Below are positions 16,666 to 25,871 of a stretch of 64,000 nucleotides of DNA, piece by piece. How positions within the stretch are numbered: the stretch's first letter is position 1; every line of letters begins with the position of its first letter. Position numbers and translations under genes: made by a program. The notes beneath the pieces were generated by a model that saw nothing but the letters and a program-made list of their open reading frames with translations, did no database searches and was not told the origin of the DNA. This stretch comes from Stygiolobus sp037389425 (GTDB lineage: Archaea; Thermoproteota; Thermoprotei_A; Sulfolobales; Sulfolobaceae): assembly GCF_037389425.1 (NCBI RefSeq), contig NZ_JBBHKR010000078.1, positions 1 through 64,000 of the forward strand, given 5' to 3'.

Positions 16666-18621
16666 ATGATAACACCTACAATTTGTCCTTTTTGTGGAGT
16701 TGGTTGTGGCTTATTACTGGACGTCGAGAACGGGAAAGTAGTTAGGGTTATCCCAGAAAAAGATCACATAGTCTCAAAAGGGAAAATTTGCGGTAAAGGG
16801 GCTACAGCCCACAAGACTTTATACTTACCCGGCAGGTTAACGAGGCCCTTAAAGAGGGTCGGAGACTCGTTTGTAGAGGTCGGGTGGGACGAGGCTTTAA
16901 GCGAAATAGCCGAGAGGATAAAAGAGGTCAAGGAGAAATACGGAGGAAAAGCTATCGCTATTTACGGAGGTTGTCAGAACACATTAGAGGAGGTCTACTT
17001 GATGTCAAAGTTAACAAGGTTTTTAGGGAGTAATAATGTAGACTCGTGTGCTAGGATTTGCCACGAGCCCTCAGCTACAGCGTTAAAGGAGGTCGTAGGA
17101 ATCGGGGCTTCAGGTACTTCAGTAGAGGAAATACCTAACGCAAAAGTATTGGTTATCGCGGGCGAGCAGATAACCGAGAGCCACCCGGTGTTGACAGAGT
17201 ACTTAATGGAGGCTAAGAAGCACGGGACGAAAATAATAGTAATCGACCCGAGGTTTACGAAGACGGCTAAACTCGCCGACTTATACATCCCGGTGAACCA
17301 GGGTACTGACGTCTACTTGTATAACGCTGTCGGAAACTACTTAATACAGAACGGTCTTTACGACGAAAAGTTCGTGAAGAGTAGAGCTAAAGGTTTTGAA
17401 GAATACGTGAGGAACGTGTCACGCTACACGTTAGAAGAGGCTGAGAAGGTAACGGGAGTCCCCAAGGAGCTTATTATCAAGTTCGCTGAGATGATAACTA
17501 CGAAGCCGACGATCTTCTCATGGGGTTTAGGTCTTAGCGAAGGAGGAGGGGTTAACGCCGTAAGGGCTTTCTTAAACTTGATGTTATTGACGGGTAACGT
17601 AGGGATTAAAGGGGCAGGTCCCATAGTATATAGGGGACAATCCAACGTACAAGGTTCGGGTGACTTACTGAAACCGTGGATTTTACCCAACGGACCTTTA
17701 AACGAGGAAAACGCTAGGAAACTGGGAGAACTGTGGGGTTTTGAAATACCTTTAGAAAAGGGTTTGACCGTGACGGACGCTCTACTTACCGAAAACGACA
17801 TCAGGGCAGTAATTTTAGTCAACTATAACGTCGCCCACAGCTTGCCGAATAAGAGCAAGGTAATCAAGAGGCTTAAGGAGATGGATCTGGTCGTAGTTTT
17901 AGACTCTTATATGACAGACACTGCGAAACTAGCCCATTATGTTTTGCCGATCGCGATGTGGGCGGAGAGTGAGGGTTCCGTAGTCTCGTTGGACAGGTTG
18001 GTCAAGTGGAGGTATAAGACAGTTGACCCTCCCGGTGAAGCTAAACAGTCTTTATGGGTCTTGGCTGAACTGTCCGAGAGGTTGGGACTTAAAGCAAGTA
18101 AAGACCCTAAGGTCGTATTCGAAGAGATGAAAAAAGTCGTGAAGTTGTATTCCTCACTGAAACTTGAGGACGTTATGGACCACTCTAAAAACAGCAGGTA
18201 TCCTAACGGTGAGGCTGTACTTTATGAAAACAAGTTCTATACTTCCGATGGTTTTGCTCATTTCATACCGGTTGAGTATAGGCAAATTAACAGAAAAGGT
18301 ATCATCCTCATCACGGGTAGGATAGTTACTAAGTATAACACAGATACGTTAACGACTTTCATGAACGGTGAGGAGGATGTAGTGTACTTGAACGCGGAAG
18401 ACATGAAGGAGATGGGAATTAAGGAAGGGCAAGAGGTTATTTTAAAGAGCGAGTGTGGTGAGGTGACTGTTAAGGCTAAGAGTGATGCGAGTTTGAAGAG
18501 GGGATACGCGTTTATGATCAACTCCAGTGACTTAGTCAACTACGTGGTCTGTGATTTGTTAGACCCGGAGACTAGGATCCCGTATTACAAGTCCACTGAG
18601 GTCGTTATTTTGCCAAAGTGA
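16666..18621 (+). CDS. Formate dehydrogenase-type molybdopterin oxidoreductase, catalytic subunit
   Basis: 651 residues, close to E. coli FdhF in length and layout. [4Fe-4S] motif Cys7, Cys10, Cys14, Cys42 (CPFCGVGC ... ICGKG). SCARICHEPSATALK at 127-141 lines up with the FdhF segment holding selenocysteine 140 and the catalytic His, with Cys132-His133 here. C-terminal MGD-binding segments include GQEVILKSECGEV. No signal peptide: cytoplasmic. No FdhB-type partner lies beside it, so its electron acceptor is unclear; the DUF1641 gene upstream is the likeliest associate. G+C content and codon use look higher than in the flanking AT-rich DNA. Confidence 0.8.
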   Translation: MITPTICPFCGVGCGLLLDVENGKVVRVIPEKDHIVSKGKICGKGATAHKTLYLPGRLTRPLKRVGDSFVEVGWDEALSEIAERIKEVKEKYGGKAIAIYGGCQNTLEEVYLMSKLTRFLGSNNVDSCARICHEPSATALKEVVGIGASGTSVEEIPNAKVLVIAGEQITESHPVLTEYLMEAKKHGTKIIVIDPRFTKTAKLADLYIPVNQGTDVYLYNAVGNYLIQNGLYDEKFVKSRAKGFEEYVRNVSRYTLEEAEKVTGVPKELIIKFAEMITTKPTIFSWGLGLSEGGGVNAVRAFLNLMLLTGNVGIKGAGPIVYRGQSNVQGSGDLLKPWILPNGPLNEENARKLGELWGFEIPLEKGLTVTDALLTENDIRAVILVNYNVAHSLPNKSKVIKRLKEMDLVVVLDSYMTDTAKLAHYVLPIAMWAESEGSVVSLDRLVKWRYKTVDPPGEAKQSLWVLAELSERLGLKASKDPKVVFEEMKKVVKLYSSLKLEDVMDHSKNSRYPNGEAVLYENKFYTSDGFAHFIPVEYRQINRKGIILITGRIVTKYNTDTLTTFMNGEEDVVYLNAEDMKEMGIKEGQEVILKSECGEVTVKAKSDASLKRGYAFMINSSDLVNYVVCDLLDPETRIPYYKSTEVVILPK

Positions 18622-18915
18622 CTTTTCCTTCACCGTGGAACGGTAGTCTTGGAATCACCTTCTTAGAATAAATCTATAGCTAGAGAATTTTCAAATAACT
18701 CAATATTGCCCTAATTATCCTATTTTACCGATTAGACCGAGTCTACCGTCAAGGCAAAGCTTTCAACCTTTAGTAAACGCTGTAGTCCAAGACACAGTAT
18801 AGTGACTAATCTATTCAAGACGCCACCGTTACAGACGGGACAAAACCTACATATCAACGTGCCCCGTTTCGACTATGAGGCGTCCTCGGCAAACATCTTC
18901 CACTTGTGTGTGGGT
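18622..18915. other. Short gap with a possible zinc-finger gene scrap
   Basis: No gene. On the minus strand about 18790-18850 a short run reads CRFCPVCNGGVLNR, a zinc-ribbon-like piece with stops on both sides; it may be the tail of a lost transposase-type gene. Confidence 0.2.
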
Positions 18916-19290
18916 TTAACTTACATCGCGGAAACAGCTTATATTGTATTTCTCACATAGTCCGAGGTCGTCCCTCAGGACGACACCGTTACTCCTAACG
19001 TCCCACGTAATAGGGTTGTTCTTCTCCAGTGCTTTATGAAACTCCTCCTCTGTTAACGGTATTACCTCGAAGTTCGGGGGGAAGTCTAATCCTAACAGCC
19101 TTTCTAAAGGGTCACCCCTGAAGTCCCCTATTAAGAGGACGTCAATATCACTCCACACGTTGAAGTCCCCCCTAGCATAAGACCCGATCAGAAAAGCCGA
19201 ATATCTCCCTTTTAAGGAGTTAACGTAAGCTCTAGCCTTTTCTATTACTTCCCTCCTCTTTCTTTCTCTCTCTGCAATAATGTCCTCCAA
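18916..19290 (-). CDS. MNT-type nucleotidyltransferase, antitoxin of a HEPN-MNT pair
   Basis: 124 residues with a polymerase-beta nucleotidyltransferase core: GSYARGDFNVWSDIDVLLIG at 36-55, including the catalytic acidic pair Asp48 and Asp50. In HEPN-MNT modules (MntA-HepT type) the MNT protein neutralises the HEPN RNase, in characterised cases by AMPylation. The gene overlaps the HEPN gene by 46 bases and is second in the pair. Confidence 0.85.
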   Translation of the reverse strand: MEDIIAERERKRREVIEKARAYVNSLKGRYSAFLIGSYARGDFNVWSDIDVLLIGDFRGDPLERLLGLDFPPNFEVIPLTEEEFHKALEKNNPITWDVRSNGVVLRDDLGLCEKYNISCFRDVS

Positions 19291-19664
19291 AGTCCCTCTA
19301 TGTAACTTATTATCTCCTCCGCGTATTTAATCGCTTCTTCAGCCTCACCCTTAGTGTAATAGTACTGAGGGGTCTCACTTTGCCACGCGTCCGGGTACCT
19401 AGTGGGGATGTATAGCTTGTCCAGGTATTTAGCCTTGTCAATCAAGTCCCCAGGAGCGTTAAGTAAGGACAGTAAGTAGGACACCGTATGACCCGTCTTG
19501 GGCTGCCCTATACCGTAAAAGTAGGCCTTGACAACGAGCTCGGCGGATTGCTGTGCCTTGAAGCAGGCCCAGTTATAAAACCCCCCTGCAAGGTCATGTC
19601 TGGCACTCTCTAAGGTAAGTTTTCCAGACTTAAACCACCGGTCGAACTCACCAGTGTCGAGCAT
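19245..19664 (-). CDS. HEPN-domain protein, toxin partner of the MNT gene
   Basis: 139 residues of PF05168-type HEPN: ARHDLAGGFYNWACFKAQQS then AELVVKAYF and GHTVSYLLSLL, followed by YIPTRYPDAW and a C-terminal EEAIKYAEEIISYI helix. The Rx4-6H RNase motif of active HEPN toxins is not obvious, so its activity is uncertain. It precedes the nucleotidyltransferase with a 46-base overlap, as in toxin-antitoxin operons. Starts about 50 bases from the left end of a TnpB relic on the other strand. Confidence 0.8.
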   Translation of the reverse strand: MLDTGEFDRWFKSGKLTLESARHDLAGGFYNWACFKAQQSAELVVKAYFYGIGQPKTGHTVSYLLSLLNAPGDLIDKAKYLDKLYIPTRYPDAWQSETPQYYYTKGEAEEAIKYAEEIISYIEGLWRTLLQREKERGGK

Positions 19665-19711
19665 CGGAGAAAATATGAGTCATAAAATTAAAGCCTTGTC
19701 CCGAGCTTTAC

Positions 19712-20221
19712 ATAGAAAGGGGTCAAGGGGGCGAAAAGCTTCGCTAGCTGGGATGGATAGCCCCGTGTTTAAATACTCCTTTGTCAAAATTTCATTAATG
19801 GCTAGGAGGGGGAATAAGGCGATCAGAGCTACAGTTTCAATGAAGATCGCAGTCTCTGACCCCCTCCTAGTCCTCGTTAATAACTACGTTAAGGCACTCC
19901 GTTTCACCCTCTTTTGGTTGAAGGAAAATGTCCTGAACCCGGAAGAGAAGGGAGTGCTTTCGAAAGTCCACGAAGAGTTGTCCGAGAGGTTAAGGGATGA
20001 GTATAATCTACCATCAAAGGTTGCTGAGGATTGCTATAGGGATGCTCTCGCGGCGTACAAGGGTTGGTATAATAATCCGAGAAAAGGACGTTTTCCAAGA
20101 ATATACAAACCTACAGTATGGTTAACACCTAAAGCTAGTTATAATGTTGACTTCGAGAGAATGAATGTTAGAATTATAAGTGTTGGTAAACTCCCAATTC
20201 TGGGTTATCCTAGAAACTTGA
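19712..20221 (+). mobile_element. Truncated TnpB-only IS200/IS605-type element (5' part only)
   Basis: This copy aligns with the complete element at 32578. The shared left end begins just after TTTAC (19707-19711 here, 32573-32577 there) with agaaaggggt. The tnpB frame starts with ATG at 19798 (MARRGNKAIRATVSMKIA...) and agrees with the full-length protein up to residue ~141 (ILGYPRNL), after which homology stops. RuvC residues and the zinc ribbon are gone, so it is dead. The break lies inside the 3' end of the converging MFS gene. Longer plus-strand frame from 19654 only adds left-end sequence. Confidence 0.85.
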
Positions 20222-21251
20222 GTAATAATGACGCTAGAATATAACCTATTCCGCCCCCAATGTAGTTAAAGCTTACTATTGCCGTGGAGATCTCAGTAGA
20301 CTCAGTAGAGGAGACTAACGTGCTTATGAGAGACTCTAACGGACTACTCGAAACCGCTATGGCAATGAGCAATATAAAGAACGTGACTACACTGACATTC
20401 ATGGAGGAAAGTAAAATAAAAGTAAAAACTATTAAAGCGTAAATTGCCAATAAGCCAGAGACAACTCTTATTTTTGCAAGACGTTTAATCCCCCTCTTAC
20501 TAATGACAAACTGGATAATCATGTAAATTGCAGTCTCTAACTCAACGCCTATTAGTATCAGAGAGCTGGGCATACCCATCATAACGCCAAGCTCAAAGAC
20601 CATTCCCATCCAGAGGTATAGAAAGAACCAGTTGAAGGCTGCCAGTGTCGCAAGGGCCTTAGCTCTCTTGATTAATGATAGTTCTCCAGTGAAGAACTTC
20701 GGCTTAATTTCTGTCCTATCGAGGTAAGCAAAGTACAATAAAAAAAAGAATCCTAAGCTTGTAAGGATAGAGAGTATTATCAAGAAAACTAGTTTATTCT
20801 GAGTCAAATATGTAACAATAGGGGCCAGGAAGAATGCTAGGCCCTCTGAACCAGAAATTAGTGAGAAAAACTTTGAGGGATCTGATAAGCGCTTAGACCA
20901 TGTAACTTCCAAACTATATACGTAACTCCCTGTGTACACACCCAATAGGGAAGAAACCAATATCCCAATGAGGTAAACCGTAATGTTGTCGAAGATTAAG
21001 GCCAGAGTGACCATTAAGAATAAGGCCAGTAAGTGAATGAACGGTAATGTTCTGAAGAGCCTTTCATTATGGAGAAATAGTGGGAAAAGCCCCCGTGTAA
21101 CTATTATAATTCCGTAGATTGTGCCGAGGATTGGAGTTGCATTTGTATAAGCAATAAAGTTCGTTGAATATACGGCAAAGGCACCTATCATAGTGAGTAG
21201 TGTATCTAGATAGACTAAGTATGAAGTCAGATCCCTCATTAATCTTCCCAC
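20205..21251 (-). CDS. MFS transporter, C-terminus clipped by the TnpB relic
   Basis: A 348-residue polytopic protein with about eleven helices and MFS-like pattern (ILGTIYGIIIVTRGLFPLFL; central loop with basic residues about 185). The last 5-6 codons (LLKFLG then stop) are read from the antisense of the truncated TnpB element. MFS proteins of this type normally have ~12 helices and 370-400 residues, so the original final helix was probably replaced. It overlaps the upstream radical SAM gene by 13 bases, implying export of that enzyme's product or a shared pathway. May be non-functional. Confidence 0.7.
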   Translation of the reverse strand: MGRLMRDLTSYLVYLDTLLTMIGAFAVYSTNFIAYTNATPILGTIYGIIIVTRGLFPLFLHNERLFRTLPFIHLLALFLMVTLALIFDNITVYLIGILVSSLLGVYTGSYVYSLEVTWSKRLSDPSKFFSLISGSEGLAFFLAPIVTYLTQNKLVFLIILSILTSLGFFFLLYFAYLDRTEIKPKFFTGELSLIKRAKALATLAAFNWFFLYLWMGMVFELGVMMGMPSSLILIGVELETAIYMIIQFVISKRGIKRLAKIRVVSGLLAIYALIVFTFILLSSMNVSVVTFFILLIAIAVSSSPLESLISTLVSSTESTEISTAIVSFNYIGGGIGYILASLLLKFLG

Positions 21252-22081
21252 TTCATCGCGATTCTCTTAATCGTGTCTAAATATTCCTTGTTAAAGGCTT
21301 TACGTATATCATCTTTTCTTACATTGTAGAAATATTTCACTCTACTAGGATCTTTTAATAGCTTAGGATAAACTGTTTCAAATGGTATTACAAATCCATC
21401 AGGTGTAATAACAATCTCAGTTATATCATTGCCTTCTCTTCCGTAATGAATAATTTGGACATCAGTATAATCCTCTAGATGTAGAATAAGTGTGTTCAAT
21501 AAGGGATCTCTATCTAAATTCTCATTTAAAATAGCTATCTCTAAAAGATCAATATTCTTAAAATAACCTTCCTTTCCTAATTTATCTATAATATCGAAAA
21601 TAATAAAGTCTTTTTTTGTGTTAATATTTACAGAGATTGCAGATATTCCCGAAGTTAATTTCTTATAATATGATAGTAAACTTAAGGTGTTACGGAATCT
21701 TTTTTCAATCATTGCATGATTAGGCATATAATATAAATGAAAAGTAGCCAGTAACCCATATAATCCGTTTTCGCCGAGTATATTGATTTTACTCATATTC
21801 AATAAAGTAGCATTCGATATCAATATTGATATTCTATCATGTTTTGAAAGTGAAGTAAGTATATGACTTAAAAGTTTGAAATTTAAGGTTGGTTCTCCGC
21901 CACTAATAAAAAAAGGAGTGCTCCTATTAAGAACTTCTGAAAGATTTTCGATTAAAGAGGACCATTCTTGAGATGTTAATAAATCTGAAATATATCTTAG
22001 ATTATGAAGTTGACAATATGGGCAGTCTAAATTGCATTGATAAGTTAATACCAATGTCACTCTATCTACTAAGTCTATCAA
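21239..22081 (-). CDS. Radical SAM protein
   Basis: 280 residues with CNLDCPYC (Cys16, Cys20, Cys23) for the SAM-binding [4Fe-4S] cluster and the FFISGGEPTLN motif near residue 57. No C-terminal SPASM Cys cluster is visible. The short C-terminal part is rich in charged residues. Coupled to an MFS gene, which recalls small-molecule or peptide-modification clusters, but no precursor peptide was found in the 170 bases upstream (only 8-10 codon frames). AT-rich compared with neighbours. Substrate unknown. Confidence 0.78.
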   Translation of the reverse strand: MIDLVDRVTLVLTYQCNLDCPYCQLHNLRYISDLLTSQEWSSLIENLSEVLNRSTPFFISGGEPTLNFKLLSHILTSLSKHDRISILISNATLLNMSKINILGENGLYGLLATFHLYYMPNHAMIEKRFRNTLSLLSYYKKLTSGISAISVNINTKKDFIIFDIIDKLGKEGYFKNIDLLEIAILNENLDRDPLLNTLILHLEDYTDVQIIHYGREGNDITEIVITPDGFVIPFETVYPKLLKDPSRVKYFYNVRKDDIRKAFNKEYLDTIKRIAMKWED

Positions 22082-22246
22082 CCTTGATCACCAGAGTGTT
22101 AAAATTTCTCTCATATGGCAATTAAATGTTTCTCTACGTATCTAGTAGTTACAAAAAAATATAAAATAAAAAATCTTTTTATTTATCTCTTCTTTCGTTA
22201 TTGTTTATCATTACTATCTCTTTTCTTCCTACTAGTTATTAAGTAT

Positions 22247-22266
22247 ATATGAACATATGTTCATAT
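22247..22266. promoter_or_regulatory. 20-bp perfect palindrome at the merH start (candidate MerR operator)
   Basis: ATATGAACATATGTTCATAT reads the same on both strands and spans the first ATG of merH and a TATA-like agtatatat. A regulator bound here would block TBP or the transcription start. In Sulfolobus the mer genes are controlled by an ArsR-type MerR; no such gene is seen nearby. Confidence 0.6.
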
Positions 22267-22476
22267 GAGAAAACTTTTTCAAGAAAAGAGAGTAAAGAAA
22301 GTTTGAGTAAAAATGAAAATAAGATAAAACAAAACGAATTGAAATGCGAACAATGTGGTGCACCTCTAAGTGAGGATAATATTTACGTTAGAGTGATAAA
22401 TGGAGAAAAGCACTACTTCTGCTGTTCCCACTGTGCCGACAAATTTGAGGCCAGGTCAAAACGAAAGACCCAGTAA
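22249..22476 (+). CDS. merH: TRASH-domain metallochaperone, MerH-like
   Basis: 75 residues; the C-terminal half is a TRASH/YHS-type metal site: CEQCGAPL (Cys33, Cys36) and YFCCSHCADKF (Cys58, Cys59, Cys62). In Sulfolobus solfataricus a TRASH protein MerH is encoded with mercuric reductase MerA and ferries Hg2+; a merA remnant follows directly here. If the palindrome covers the promoter, the true start may be TTG at 22303, giving a 57-residue protein that still holds the whole domain. Copper metallochaperone CopM is the other possibility. Confidence 0.72.
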   Translation: MNICSYEKTFSRKESKESLSKNENKIKQNELKCEQCGAPLSEDNIYVRVINGEKHYFCCSHCADKFEARSKRKTQ

Positions 22477-23763
22477 TAATAGGCTACGGAGCGGCAGGTT
22501 TCGCTTCGCTTATTAAGGTAAGTGAACTGGGAATTAAGTCGGTTTTAATAGGTTATGGCCCTATTGGAGGTACTTGCGTAAACGTAGGTTGTGTTCCTTC
22601 AAAGAGATTACTCCATTTGGGAGAAAAGGGAGGAGATTTTTTCTCATCTTTTGAGGACACAAGACAGTTCGTAAGGAAGGCTAGAAAAGAGAAATACGAG
22701 GACGTCCTCATTTATTATGACGTGGAATTAATAGAAGGTAAGGCTCACTTTATTTCTCCTCATGAGGTAAAAGTTGGAGATAAAGTAATAGAAGGTAAGA
22801 AATTCATTATAGCTACCGGGTCTCTCCTTTTATCCCAGAAATTCCGGGATTAAAAGACTTGGAGTACTGGACTAACGTTGAGGCTCTAAACCCTGATGGG
22901 AAAATCTCCTCTTTAGTAATTATAGGCGGTAGGGCTGAGGCATTGGAGTTTTCTCAAATGTACAGAAATTTCGGCGTTAAAGTGGCGATCCTTCAGAGGA
23001 GTAAAACTCTTATCCCAGATTGGGAGCTGGAGATCTCTCGAGATACAGAGAGTGTTAGAAGAGGAAGGAATTTACGTAATCACAGACGTTAAGGTTAAGA
23101 AGGTAAAGAGGGGAGAAAGTGACAAGCTTGTAATTACGAACATGGGAGACATAGAAGCTGATTAGATCCTCATAGCTGCCGGAAGGAAACCTAACGTCGA
23201 TTTGAATTTATCCTCAGCCGGAGTAGAACTAAACGAGAAGGGAGGAATAAAAGTGAATGACGAGCTTCAGACTACTAACCCTAACATTTATGCTGCAGGT
23301 GACGTAATAGAAGATAAGATGTTGGAAGCCTTAGCTGGTTATGAGGGAACTATAGCAGTGAGGAATGCAATTAAGGGAGAGCATAAGAAGATTGACTTCC
23401 TTAATGTTCCTCAAGTGATATTTACTCGTCCAAATTTGACAAGAGTGGGGCTTAATTCCTTTGATAGGGATTTTGATAGTAGAACTGTAAAGATGAAGGA
23501 CATTGTAAAGGCTCAAATAATTGATGCAGAGAAGGGTCTAATAAAGATGGTAGTGGAGAGGCTCAAAGAGGATAATGGGAGTTCATGTAATGGCCGAGAA
23601 CGGTGCAGAATTCATAGGCGAAGCAGCATTGGCAATAAAGCATAGGATGACGATAGATGATATTATAGATACAGTTCACGTGTTTCCTACAGTGGCAGAA
23701 TCGTTAAGGATAGTTGCTTTAGCGTTTTATAAGGATGCGGAAAAGTTAAGTTGTTGCGTTTAA
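22470..23763 (+). pseudogene. merA: Mercuric reductase merA, multiply broken
   Basis: Pieces of one flavoprotein in three frames. Fragment 1 has VIIGYGAAGFASL and the redox GGTCVNVGCVPSK; frameshift near 22828; fragment 2 has LVIIGGRAEALEFSQMYRNF; frameshift near 23040; an in-frame TAG at 23163 inside the FAD region; fragment 3 with NIYAAGDVIEDK; frameshift near 23572; last fragment ends KLSCCV, the C-terminal Cys pair typical of MerA. The reading frame also lacks a start codon downstream of the stop at 22446. At least four lesions, so no active enzyme. Confidence 0.88.
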
Positions 23764-23894
23764 TCAAGTATATGTTCGAAACAACTTAAAATACTTTTTA
23801 TAGGGATAAAATAACTTCGATTTAGTGTAGAAATTCCTAGTTAGAGAAAATCATAAAATATGGCTTTTTTAAGTTATACGGAGTAAATTAAATT

Positions 23895-24431
23895 ATGGAA
23901 GAGAAGTTATCTTCGCCTAAGATCGATAGAAAAGCTTACATAAGAGCTAGGATTTTAGAAACGTTAGATGATATTGACGTAGGAATAAACATGTGGCTTG
24001 CGGGAAGGACTAGGAATTCTGCTGGGAAAATATTTAATGCAGTTAAAGCTTTGTTATCAGCTTTAGTAACTAAAAACTTAGATAAACTATCGGCTAAAGA
24101 CGAGTGGTATGCAAAAAGAGGTTATACTGCACCTACTCATGCATTAAAAGGCATTTCCATTGACCTGGCAAAGTTAGGCTATCGGGACGTTGAGAATATA
24201 ACTAATTTAGCTTTTCTCCTTCACGATTATCAATATAATGGTTTTGATCCAGATTTTTCTAAATATAAAAATAAGGAAGAAGTATTGCACGATATAATTA
24301 CGCTAGCGAGAGGCATTTTAGACAATATAAAGAAGGAGTGGTTTAAAGAGGAGTGGGATGAAAAGCTAGACGTTTTATATAGCATAGTTACGTCTGATTT
24401 AGAGAGAATGGAGAAAAACTCCGTAAAATAA
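23895..24431 (+). CDS. PaREP1-like helical protein
   Basis: 178 residues, helical. The N-terminal half (ARILETLDDIDVGINMWLAG then SAGKIFNAVKALLSALV) has the helix pattern of the PaREP1/HEPN-like families that occur in many copies in hyperthermophilic crenarchaea. A second relative lies at 25407. Such genes are often linked to nucleotidyltransferase or toxin-antitoxin loci but no biochemical role is known to me. ATG start at 23895; no operon partner. Confidence 0.65.
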   Translation: MEEKLSSPKIDRKAYIRARILETLDDIDVGINMWLAGRTRNSAGKIFNAVKALLSALVTKNLDKLSAKDEWYAKRGYTAPTHALKGISIDLAKLGYRDVENITNLAFLLHDYQYNGFDPDFSKYKNKEEVLHDIITLARGILDNIKKEWFKEEWDEKLDVLYSIVTSDLERMEKNSVK

Positions 24432-24867
24432 TCCTGTAAGCTAACTTGCATGAGAGAGTAACGCTACTTGCTGTTTATCTTTTCATTCAAGTCATATCAT
24501 TTCGAGCTTAGAAGTTTTTATCTATAATTCTAATGTTTAAATATATGTAGTTAAAGCAACAATCCATAATATAAAGTCGAAGTTGAAGAAATAAGATCCT
24601 TGTATTATTCGATTTCATAAATAATTCCTATGTAGCCGAAGTCTGGAAAATCTATAAAAATTCTGTAAGTCTCCTATTCACCTTTAAGAAGTCCAGGACC
24701 TAAAATTTTTAGGGAAACCTTTCTTGTTAAGGTATTTCGCCTCAATTGCCATTGCCTCTTTCAACCTTGGAAAGGATAAAGAGTGATGATATCTAAGGAT
24801 AGGGGATAGCATAGCGTTAAAATTAATTGAAAATAGCCTTTTAGTACCGCAAACCTTCTCCTGAATT
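24432..24867. other. Intergenic stretch, one gene scrap
   Basis: No gene. On the minus strand near 24690-24760 the run LKEAMAIEAKYLNKKGFPKN followed by FRSWTS and a stop looks like a fragment of a lost helical protein. Remaining sequence AT-rich with stops in all frames. Confidence 0.25.
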
Positions 24868-25284
24868 TCAAGGTATTTCCTTAATATCTTTCAGTAACTC
24901 GTTAGTGAAAACTACTTTGAATTCCAGTTCATAGACTTCCATCTCTTTTCCCTTACCGTTAAAAGTTATTTCTATTTCATTCTGAAAATTTCCCAAATCC
25001 TTGATCTTAACTTCACCTTTCCCTTCAGCGTTCATTTTAACTTGACTTTCCAATATTTTCGAAGAAGCTGATAGAAAGACCTTTTTAAAGGACAGCCTGT
25101 TAAACAGTTTTAATCTAATGAATTTATAGTTTCCAGATGAGGTTACGCTTTCGGTATATTTTTCCTCGGAATTAAAGGAAATGACATATTGGATTGCTTT
25201 TGATGCTGATGATAATCTTTCCTCAATCTCTTCCTGTTTCATTTTACTTTCCTTAGAAAGTAACTTAATTAATGAAGCATCCAT
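24868..25284 (-). CDS. Hypothetical protein, unknown family
   Basis: 138 residues. Helical, charged N-terminus (LSKESKMKQEEIEERLSSAS) followed by a beta-rich domain with alternating hydrophobic residues (EGKGEVKIKDLGNF, EVYELEFKVVF). No Cys, no signal peptide, no catalytic motif. Codon pattern and acidic/basic balance look like a real gene. Lies between two PaREP1-type genes on the opposite strand. Function unknown. Confidence 0.5.
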   Translation of the reverse strand: MDASLIKLLSKESKMKQEEIEERLSSASKAIQYVISFNSEEKYTESVTSSGNYKFIRLKLFNRLSFKKVFLSASSKILESQVKMNAEGKGEVKIKDLGNFQNEIEITFNGKGKEMEVYELEFKVVFTNELLKDIKEIP

Positions 25285-25406
25285 GAGTATTTTTTTGAGG
25301 TTAGAAGAGTTTAATAAGAGTTATTAGTCAATAAAATCTTCTCGCAGTTTCTAAAGAGTACAAAGGTCTGAAAATACTTTAATTTCAGAACATCTAAATT
25401 TCATTC

Positions 25407-25871
25407 GTGGAGGAGTTAATTAAAAAGGCTGAGGAAGAAGGAATTGATGTTGAGGATATTATAATAAACGCTATTAGGAATAAAAGCGAAGATCCGTCAA
25501 TTTCAATAAAGTTGAGAATTGAAATCGCCGAAAAATACATTAATGAAGCAAAGAAATATCTTGAAAACGGAGATATAACTCAAGCCTCGGAGAAGGCATA
25601 TAAGTCTGCAGAAGAGGTAATAAAGGCACTAGGTGAGAAGCTTAATACTAAAGAATACCAGTTAGCAACTAAGGAAGGCAGGTGGTTTACTTATTATTTA
25701 TCGTCTGTAGCTTCGTTAACGGAATGGAGTAGAAAGGGTTGGTCTTCAGCTTATATTCTTCACGTTTGGGGATTTCATGAAGGTAAATTAGATATAGATA
25801 CCGTAAAACGTTATATTACAGACGTTGAAGAAATGGTTGATAAGGCTAAGAAGGAACTCCTAAAAGTATAA
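25407..25871 (+). CDS. PaREP1 family protein
   Basis: 154 residues. The diagnostic block is YLENGDITQASEKAYKSAEE followed by VIKALGEKL (residues ~50-80), then WFTYYLSSVASL and WSSAYILHVWGFHEG. PaREP1 belongs to the HEPN-related helical proteins expanded in Pyrobaculum and Sulfolobales. GTG start at 25407. No neighbour in operon. Role unknown; possible RNA-related or toxin-antitoxin-like function is inference from the HEPN relation. Confidence 0.75.
   Translation: MEELIKKAEEEGIDVEDIIINAIRNKSEDPSISIKLRIEIAEKYINEAKKYLENGDITQASEKAYKSAEEVIKALGEKLNTKEYQLATKEGRWFTYYLSSVASLTEWSRKGWSSAYILHVWGFHEGKLDIDTVKRYITDVEEMVDKAKKELLKV

Noticed and set aside
22082..22246. RiPP precursor peptide upstream of the radical SAM gene
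   Set aside because: Only 8-10 codon frames are present on the minus strand; none has a leader/core pattern.
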